Positions 57,473-64,000 of a stretch of DNA of 64,000 nt are shown here, piece after piece. The stretch spans positions 112,061-176,060 of the forward strand of contig JAQBOM010000037.1 of the NCBI GenBank assembly GCA_028288025.1, given 5' to 3'. How positions within the stretch are numbered: the first letter of the stretch is position 1; every line of letters begins with the position of its first letter. Source of the DNA: Mucilaginibacter sp. (GTDB taxonomy: Bacteria; Bacteroidota; Bacteroidia; Sphingobacteriales; Sphingobacteriaceae). The translations under genes were made by a program, and so were the position numbers. The notes beneath the pieces were generated by a model. That model saw nothing but the letters and a program-made list of their open reading frames with translations. It made no database searches and was not told where the DNA came from.

Positions 57473-59539
57473 ATGGCAAAATTATCTACATCGCGCCAAA
57501 AGGCATTACTGCGCAAATACTCCCGTAATGTTAAGTTTTTAATGATGCTGATAAGCATCGGCCTGATTGTTTTTACTCTCCCAAAACAGGCAAAGTTTAG
57601 TTACGATGTTGAAAAAGGCCGCATATGGAACCAGAAGGACCTGGTATCGCCCTATAACTTTGCGATACTAAAAACTCCGCAGGAAATTGAAAGCGACCGG
57701 AGAACCGCATTGGCTACCATTAAGCCGATATACCAGGTTGACGAAGAGTTGAGCGAGCACCAATTGGACGGGTTTAAAAACGACCTGGAGATCAAATGGC
57801 ACAATGCCGGAATAAACGACCGGCAGAAAACAAAATATATAACCGAAGGCTATAATTTATTAAAGGGAATATATGATGCCGGCATTTTAAAGCTCGACCC
57901 CAAATACCAGCAAAATGCCGAAAATTACCCGGTAACGATATTAAACAAGAATGTAGCAACTGAGAAGAACACTGCCGACCTGTTTACCAAAGAAAAGGCC
58001 GTGATTTATTGCGACAAGCTTTTAAGCAGCCAGAAAGGCCTTGATAAGGCGTTTTTGCTTGACCTGGTATCCAACCGGATCCAACCCAATTTAATTTATG
58101 ATAACAAACTAACCGCACGTCTTGAAAAGGAGGTGGTAGATGGCCTGTCGACAACCCGTGGCATGGTGCAAAAAGGGGAGGTTATTATTGCAAAAGGCTC
58201 GGTGGTGAGTGATGAGGTTTACCAGAAGTTGCAGTCGTACAAAAAAGCGTTTGAAGATAATGCCCGGATAAACGGCGACCCACGGCTGGTTTTACTGGGC
58301 CAAACCTTATTGGTAAGTATAGCAATCGCTTTGCTGATGATATTTTTATATCTCTTTCGCAGGGATATTTATGAAGATAACCGCCTTGTAAGCCTGATAT
58401 TACTGGTAGTTACGGCAATGCTGTTCACCCTGTCAATGGCCATACGGTTTCAGCTACCGAATTTATATTTCATACCGTATTGTATCGTACCTATTATTAT
58501 CCGTATCCTGTTTGATACCCGCCTTGCCTTAAATATACACTTACTGGTGGTGCTGATAGCCGGCTTCTTCGTTCCGAATAGCTTTGAATTTGCCTATTTT
58601 GAACTTACGGCCGGTATGGTTTCAATTTACAGCATCAAGAATCTTATCCGGCGCGAGCAGTTTCTCATCTCTGCATTGATCATCACGTTCACTTATTTCG
58701 TTTCCTTTTTGGGGATCTCGTTCATCCGCGAAGGCAGCTTTACAAGTATCGACTGGATGGATTTCCTGCCATTTGTGGTAAGTGTTTTGTTGACCCTGCT
58801 GGCTTACCCGCTTATTTACATTTTTGAAAAAGTATTTGCCATCACTTCGGATATCACGTTAATTGAGCTTACCAATACCAATGCCCCTTTGCTGCGCGAA
58901 ATGGCCTTTACAGCGCCGGGCACTTTCCAGCATTCGCTGCAGGTAGCCAACCTTGCGGAAAACGCTATTTATTCCATTGGCGGTAACGCTTTGTTGGTTA
59001 GGGCAGGGGCGCTGTACCATGATATCGGCAAAATGGAAAACCCGTTGTTTTTTATCGAGAACCAAAGCTCGGGGTTTAACCCGCACGATAAGCTGCCTTA
59101 CCAGGAAAGCGCGCAGATCATCATCCGGCATGTGAGTAAGGGCATTGAAATGGCCCACAAGGCAAACCTTCCCGAAATTGTGATCGACTTTATCAGAACC
59201 CACCACGGCGATACCCGGGTAGATTATTTTTACCAGTCGTTCCTTAAAAACTTTCCCGAAAAGCTGGTGGACGAAAACACCTTTAGATATCCCGGTCCCA
59301 TCCCGTTTTCAAAAGAAGCCGGTGTGCTTATGCTTGCCGACTCGGTTGAGGCCGCATCGCGCTCATTAAAGGAACCTGACGAACTTTCTATCAGCAACCT
59401 GGTCGACCGTATCGTGAAATACAAACTCGATCAAAATCAGCTAAAAGACAGTAATATAACGCTGAAGGATATCGAAACGATCAAAAGCATATTCAAGCGC
59501 ATGTTGATGAGTATTTACCATGTAAGGATCGATTATTAA
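57473..59539 (+). CDS. 7TM-HD (HDIG) family phosphohydrolase, PgpH-like
   Basis: Large extracytoplasmic N-terminal region, TM bundle, HD domain (TFQHSLQVANLAENA...GALYHDIGK...RTHHGDTRVDYFYQ). Start trimmed from 57317, because the extra N-terminus is translated from the repeat. Confidence 0.92.
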   Translation: MAKLSTSRQKALLRKYSRNVKFLMMLISIGLIVFTLPKQAKFSYDVEKGRIWNQKDLVSPYNFAILKTPQEIESDRRTALATIKPIYQVDEELSEHQLDGFKNDLEIKWHNAGINDRQKTKYITEGYNLLKGIYDAGILKLDPKYQQNAENYPVTILNKNVATEKNTADLFTKEKAVIYCDKLLSSQKGLDKAFLLDLVSNRIQPNLIYDNKLTARLEKEVVDGLSTTRGMVQKGEVIIAKGSVVSDEVYQKLQSYKKAFEDNARINGDPRLVLLGQTLLVSIAIALLMIFLYLFRRDIYEDNRLVSLILLVVTAMLFTLSMAIRFQLPNLYFIPYCIVPIIIRILFDTRLALNIHLLVVLIAGFFVPNSFEFAYFELTAGMVSIYSIKNLIRREQFLISALIITFTYFVSFLGISFIREGSFTSIDWMDFLPFVVSVLLTLLAYPLIYIFEKVFAITSDITLIELTNTNAPLLREMAFTAPGTFQHSLQVANLAENAIYSIGGNALLVRAGALYHDIGKMENPLFFIENQSSGFNPHDKLPYQESAQIIIRHVSKGIEMAHKANLPEIVIDFIRTHHGDTRVDYFYQSFLKNFPEKLVDENTFRYPGPIPFSKEAGVLMLADSVEAASRSLKEPDELSISNLVDRIVKYKLDQNQLKDSNITLKDIETIKSIFKRMLMSIYHVRIDY

Positions 59540-59556
59540 CCAAACTCAAAATATTT

Positions 59557-59586
59557 TTTGACCGCTTAACTGAATTGCTATATTTG
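59557..59586 (+). promoter_or_regulatory. Bacteroidota-type promoter of tRNA-Ser (TTTG-N18-TATATTTG)
   Basis: TTTG 59557-59560; TATATTTG 59579-59586. Confidence 0.65.
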
Positions 59587-59620
59587 CAGTCCCGAAAAAA
59601 ACGGGTTTTATTTAAATACT

Positions 59621-59707
59621 GGTGAGGTGCCTGAGAGGCCGAAAGGATCAGTTTGCTAAACTGACGTACGGGAAACTGTACCGAGGGTTCGAATCCCTCC
59701 CTCACCG
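59621..59707 (+). tRNA. tRNA-Ser (anticodon GCU)
   Basis: GGTGAGG...CAGTTTGCTAAACTG anticodon arm, long variable arm, GGTTCGAATCC T-arm, CCTCACC acceptor strand. Confidence 0.95.
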
Positions 59708-59710
59708 CCG

Positions 59711-59743
59711 AATGCCCTGGCTTAACGCCGGGGCATTTTTTTT
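59711..59743 (+). terminator. Rho-independent terminator after tRNA-Ser
   Basis: AATGCCCTGGC-TTAAC-GCCGGGGCATT then T8. Confidence 0.88.
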
Positions 59744-59825
59744 AAGCGTGGACGCTAAATCCATTTGAAACGTATTACTTCCCAAATAGAAAAAAATACC
59801 TTTCTTTGAAAATCGATTTAGCAGA

Positions 59826-62093
59826 ATGAAAAAGCAAACAATTACCCTCAGTATCTTACTGCTTGCCTTAATGGGCGATGCCCAAGATTACGTAAAATAT
59901 GTGAATACCTTACAAGGGACTTATTCTACCTATAGTCTTTCCTATGGCAGTACCTATCCAACCGTAGGTCTTCCTTTCGCGGAGCATTTTTACTCGCCGC
60001 AAACCGGCAAAAATGGCGAAGGCTGGAAATATCAGTACCAGGCCGACGAGATCCGCGGGTTTGAGCAAGTACACCAGTGCAGCCCATGGATGGGTGATTA
60101 CGCTGTGCTTTCATTAATGCCGGAAGAAGGTGATTTAAAAGTAACAGACGATGTCCGCGGCGCGGCATTTAAACACGAAAATGAAATCGCCAAACCCAAT
60201 TACTATAAAGTAAAGTTTGATAATGGTATCACTACCGAAATAAGCCCTGTTGAACGCGGCGCGCATATGCGTTTTTCTTTCACCGGCAAACAAGACGCTT
60301 ATATAGTTTTTGACGGTTACACCAAATACTGCGATTTGCAGATAAACCCTGCGAAAAAGGAAATAACCGGCTATGTACACAATGGTACCTTTGTACCAGG
60401 CGGCTTTAAAGCCTATTTTGTGTTGCAATTTGATCAGCCTTTTGTGAGATACGGTACCTGGCAAAAGAAAAGCGTCGCAATAACTAAAGATCAAAAAGCT
60501 AATTCGGGCAATGCCATAGGCGCTTACCTGCAATTTAAAAAGGGAACGATTGTACAGGTTAAGATGACTACCTCGTACATCAGCCCGGAACAGGCTGCAT
60601 TAAACCTGCAAACCGAATTGGGCGGCTTCAAGAGTCTCGACCAAACCAGAGCTGCTGCCTTCAAAATATGGAATGATTTATTTAAACGTGTCGCGGTAGA
60701 AGGTGGTACCGAAGCAGATAAAGCAACTTTTTATTCATGCCTGTTCAGGGCGAATCTATTTTCGAGGAAGTTTTATGATATAAATAAGGACGGCAAGCCA
60801 TATTACTATAGCCCTTACGACGAAAAGATACATGATGGCTATATGTTTACCGATAATGGTTTTTGGGATACCTTCAGGGCGCAATTTCCATTAAGCAATA
60901 TTTTGCACCCGGAAATGGAAGGGCGGTATATGCAAAGCCTGCTGGATGCACAGCAACAATATGGCTTTTTCCCAGCCTGGTCGAACCCAGGTATGTCGGG
61001 CGTAATGCTGGGCAATCATGCCATATCATTACTTGCTGATGCGTGGGCAAAAGGTATCCACACTTTCGATCCGGATAAAGCATTGGCGGCTTACATGCAC
61101 GAGGCAACCAATAAGGGCCCTTGGGGCGGTTCGGACGGCCGCGAGGGATGGAAAGATTATTTCACCTTAGGTTTTGTGCCACCGGGCGAAGTTCATGAAT
61201 ATGGCGCTAAGACGCTCGAATATTGCTACGATGACTTTTGCGCTTACAACTTGGCGAAAATGACGGGCAATAACTTTTATGAAAAGATATTTGCCAAACA
61301 GCTATACAATTATAAAAATCTGTACGACCCGTCGGTAGGTTTCATGCGCGGCAAACTGGCTAATGGTAAATGGCTGCCGGACTTTGACCCGACTGAATGG
61401 GGCGGCCCGTTTACCGAAGGAAATTCCTGGCAATACACCTGGTCTGTTTTCCAGGATATCAATGGCCTTATTAACTTGATGAGCGGCGAAAAACCTTTTT
61501 TGGCGAAACTGGATACGCTTTTTACTACCAACAGCAAATTTAAAGTGGGTACTTACGGTACCGAAATACATGAGATGACCGAAATGGTGCTGGGACATAT
61601 GGGCCAGTACGCGCATGGCAATGAGCCGGATATGCACGTGCCCTACCTGTACAATTATGTCCGTGAACCTTGGAAAACCCAATATTGCGTTAGGCAAATC
61701 ATGAACAAATTGTACAATGCCGGGCCAAAGGGGTATCCGGGCGATGAAGACCAGGGACAAATGTCATCATGGTATGTGATCAGCGCTTTGGGCTTATACA
61801 GTGTTTGCCCTGGCACTGACCAATATGTGATTGGTAGCCCTTTGTTTAACAAGGCGACCATTACCCTGGAAAACGGCAATAAATTTACAGTTATGGCCAA
61901 CGGTAACAGCAAAACCAACGTCTACATACAATCAGCAAAATTGAATGGCAAGGTTTATACCCATAACTACATCACCTACGCGGATATCAATAGCGGTGGC
62001 ACGCTGGAGTTGCAAATGGGGCCGAAACCAAATAAAGACAGGGGCGTTGCGGATGCTGATAAGCCGTTTTCATTGTCAGGGGCGGCGAGGTAG
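59826..62093 (+). CDS. GH92 family glycoside hydrolase (alpha-mannosidase-like)
   Basis: YVNTLQGTYSTYSLSYGSTYPTVGLPFAEHFYSPQTG; GYPGDEDQGQMSSWYVISALGLYSVCPGTDQYVIGSPLF. Confidence 0.95.
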   Translation: MKKQTITLSILLLALMGDAQDYVKYVNTLQGTYSTYSLSYGSTYPTVGLPFAEHFYSPQTGKNGEGWKYQYQADEIRGFEQVHQCSPWMGDYAVLSLMPEEGDLKVTDDVRGAAFKHENEIAKPNYYKVKFDNGITTEISPVERGAHMRFSFTGKQDAYIVFDGYTKYCDLQINPAKKEITGYVHNGTFVPGGFKAYFVLQFDQPFVRYGTWQKKSVAITKDQKANSGNAIGAYLQFKKGTIVQVKMTTSYISPEQAALNLQTELGGFKSLDQTRAAAFKIWNDLFKRVAVEGGTEADKATFYSCLFRANLFSRKFYDINKDGKPYYYSPYDEKIHDGYMFTDNGFWDTFRAQFPLSNILHPEMEGRYMQSLLDAQQQYGFFPAWSNPGMSGVMLGNHAISLLADAWAKGIHTFDPDKALAAYMHEATNKGPWGGSDGREGWKDYFTLGFVPPGEVHEYGAKTLEYCYDDFCAYNLAKMTGNNFYEKIFAKQLYNYKNLYDPSVGFMRGKLANGKWLPDFDPTEWGGPFTEGNSWQYTWSVFQDINGLINLMSGEKPFLAKLDTLFTTNSKFKVGTYGTEIHEMTEMVLGHMGQYAHGNEPDMHVPYLYNYVREPWKTQYCVRQIMNKLYNAGPKGYPGDEDQGQMSSWYVISALGLYSVCPGTDQYVIGSPLFNKATITLENGNKFTVMANGNSKTNVYIQSAKLNGKVYTHNYITYADINSGGTLELQMGPKPNKDRGVADADKPFSLSGAAR

Positions 62094-62373
62094 GTTTGGT
62101 TTAGCTCAATTAGTGGGTACATTGTCTTAATACTTAAGGGAATTTTTAAGCACATTTGTCATTTATTCACTTATTAAACATGATAAATTAATTTTTCCAA
62201 CTTCCCAAAAAAATAAGACAAAACTTATTTTTCAAGCTTATCTTATTTGGTAGTCCGTGAATCCAAACACAAACAGCTTTCAAACTTCGGGAAGAAGCTG
62301 GACACGAGCTACTGTAAACGTATATAAAACGTAATGCGAATTGCTTTTATAATATTTTTTATAGTTTTACGGT

Positions 62374-64000
62374 ATGATTGCTAAAACGATTTACGAAGCC
62401 TGTGTCACCAGGATATTACTGCCCGGTTTATTTCTTTTTATTGTTAATATAACCTGTGCTCAGGTTGTACTGCCTGCCTGTTTTACCGATAACATGGTTT
62501 TACAACAGCAAACGAAAGTAAACCTTTGGGGAACTGAAACCCCGGGTATAAACTTTATCATTACCACTTCATGGAGCAACAACATCTATAAAGTAAAGAC
62601 GGATGCACAAGGTAACTGGAAAATAAAAGTAAGCACCCCAATTTATGGCGGACCTTATACCATTACCTTTAATGACGGCAAAATAACAGCGCTGAAAAAT
62701 ATTTTAATAGGGGAGGTTTGGGTATGCTCAGGGCAATCAAATATGGAGATGCAGTTAACCGGTTTTTATGGCGATGTGCTGAACGTGAACGATGAATTGG
62801 CCGACGCGGCTAATTATCCTGAAATACGGATGCTGAAAATTGACAATAAAACCAGCTTTACACCAATATCCAATGTGCAAACTAAACGCGGCTGGGCAAT
62901 ATGCGACCCCAAAACGGTACGCGATTTCTCCGCCGTCGCTTATTTTTTTGCAAAAAATTTATTTGCGGCTAAGCATATACCCGTAGGTGTCATCAATAGC
63001 ACATGGGGCGGCACCGTTGCCGAAGCCTGGACCAGCGGCGGCGCCTTAAAAACAATGCCTGTCTTTACACCATTTGTCAATGCCGCAGAAGGTGGTCTTA
63101 CGCAGCAAAAACTCGATCAGCGTTATCAAACGGAAGTAAGAGGGTGGATTGATACATTAAATACAAAAGACCCGGGTTTTCTGCAATATAAACCACTTTG
63201 GGCCGGACCTGGTTTTGACGATTCTGCATGGCAAAAAATGACGTTGCCTGTTTACTGGGAGCAGGCTGGTGTTCCGGATTATGACGGTACTATGTGGTTC
63301 AGAAAAAAGGTACTCATTCCCGCGGCATGGGCCGGCAGGGACTTAAAACTGAACATGGGCGGTATTGATGATTACGACGTTTCTTATTTCAACGGCGCGG
63401 AAATAGGGCATACGGAATCGTTTTTTTATAAACGCAGCTATACGATACCCGGCAGCCTGGTAAAAACCGGCGAAAATACCATAGCCGTACGCGTTTTTGA
63501 TAATGGCGGCCTTGGCGGTATAAATAAGGGTCCATTGCAATTGTCGTTGGCAACGGATACTACCGGTCAAATTGATCTGGCGGGAAATTGGGTTTACCAC
63601 AAGGCCAATGTGCTTCCGCAATTGCCGCAACCGCCTTCACTGTCAAACAGTCCTAACCGGCCAACGCTTATTTATAATGCTATGATAAACCCCATTTTAC
63701 CCTATACTATAAAAGGGGTAATATGGTACCAGGGTGAAAGTAACGCCGACAGGGCCCCGCAATACCGCCAGCTCTTCCCGCTGTTAATTAATGATTGGCG
63801 GCAGAAATGGGGCGAAGGCAACTTCCCGTTTTATTTTGTGCAGATAGCCAACTATAACGCCATCGGCCAGCCGCCCGCTGCCGACTGGCCAGCCCTGCGC
63901 GATGCCCAGTTAAGCACGCTTAGCCTGCCTAATACAGGCATGGCGGTAACCATTGATATTGGCGACGCCAACCGTATACACCCGCAAAACAAGCAGGAAG
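62374..64000 (+). CDS. Sialate O-acetylesterase, 3'-truncated by window end (absent from ORF track)
   Basis: Open frame from ATG 62374 to the edge: LPACFTDNMVLQQQTKVNLWG...GEVWVCSGQSNMEMQL...VGVINSTWGGTVAEAW...KGVIWYQGESNADR. Confidence 0.93.
   Translation, partial: MIAKTIYEACVTRILLPGLFLFIVNITCAQVVLPACFTDNMVLQQQTKVNLWGTETPGINFIITTSWSNNIYKVKTDAQGNWKIKVSTPIYGGPYTITFNDGKITALKNILIGEVWVCSGQSNMEMQLTGFYGDVLNVNDELADAANYPEIRMLKIDNKTSFTPISNVQTKRGWAICDPKTVRDFSAVAYFFAKNLFAAKHIPVGVINSTWGGTVAEAWTSGGALKTMPVFTPFVNAAEGGLTQQKLDQRYQTEVRGWIDTLNTKDPGFLQYKPLWAGPGFDDSAWQKMTLPVYWEQAGVPDYDGTMWFRKKVLIPAAWAGRDLKLNMGGIDDYDVSYFNGAEIGHTESFFYKRSYTIPGSLVKTGENTIAVRVFDNGGLGGINKGPLQLSLATDTTGQIDLAGNWVYHKANVLPQLPQPPSLSNSPNRPTLIYNAMINPILPYTIKGVIWYQGESNADRAPQYRQLFPLLINDWRQKWGEGNFPFYFVQIANYNAIGQPPAADWPALRDAQLSTLSLPNTGMAVTIDIGDANRIHPQNKQE

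Noticed and set aside
59493-59705. Minus-strand 70-aa ORF MREGFEPSVQFPVRQFSKLILSASQAPHQ...
   Set aside because: It is the antisense translation of tRNA-Ser and the 3' end of the HD gene; a typical tRNA-shadow ORF.
1-64000. Search for phage, conjugative or defence-island genes
   Set aside because: No integrase, transposase, capsid, Tra, restriction-modification or Cas-like proteins were recognised in any substantial ORF.

Overview
The window is a Bacteroidota (Sphingobacteriaceae-like) chromosomal segment. It is almost all core or housekeeping genes: rpoN, mscL, rpmH-rnpA-yidD, tsaB, priA, pcm, smpB, mntH-mntR, ung, lysS, a long-chain acyl-CoA ligase gene, hisGDCBHA, gmhB, mutS, a polIII-epsilon-like exonuclease, queG, ruvB, a thiolase gene, a PgpH-like 7TM-HD phosphohydrolase, tRNA-Ser(GCU), GH92, and a truncated sialate O-acetylesterase. 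I saw no CRISPR array, prophage, transposase gene or rRNA. The most interesting signals are non-coding or very small. (1) Upstream of hisG, on the minus strand, is an unannotated 20-codon ORF, MNGYTLYHPHLHHHHHVVIR*. It has 7 His, 5 of them consecutive, lies behind a Bacteroidota-type promoter and is embedded in RNA dyads, so it looks like a histidine attenuator leader peptide. (2) Many intergenic gaps carry imperfect inverted repeats whose arms are near-tandem copies of a short, locus-specific word (for example TTGATTAGG, AGTCTTAAGTC, TTTCGATTTCG, GCAGTTTGCAGT). The architecture is shared while the sequence differs between loci, and some arms form the 3' ends of neighbouring genes. (3) Three 82-95 bp GTCATTgcGAG...CTCgcAATGAC MITE/REP-like palindromes are present. 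Further points: the his operon stops after hisA with no hisF or hisI, there is a probable MntR operator, a decayed coding region lies near 33.8-34.0 kb, and rpmH and a 40-aa membrane protein are missed by the ORF track. All calls are by eye; no searches or folding programs were run.
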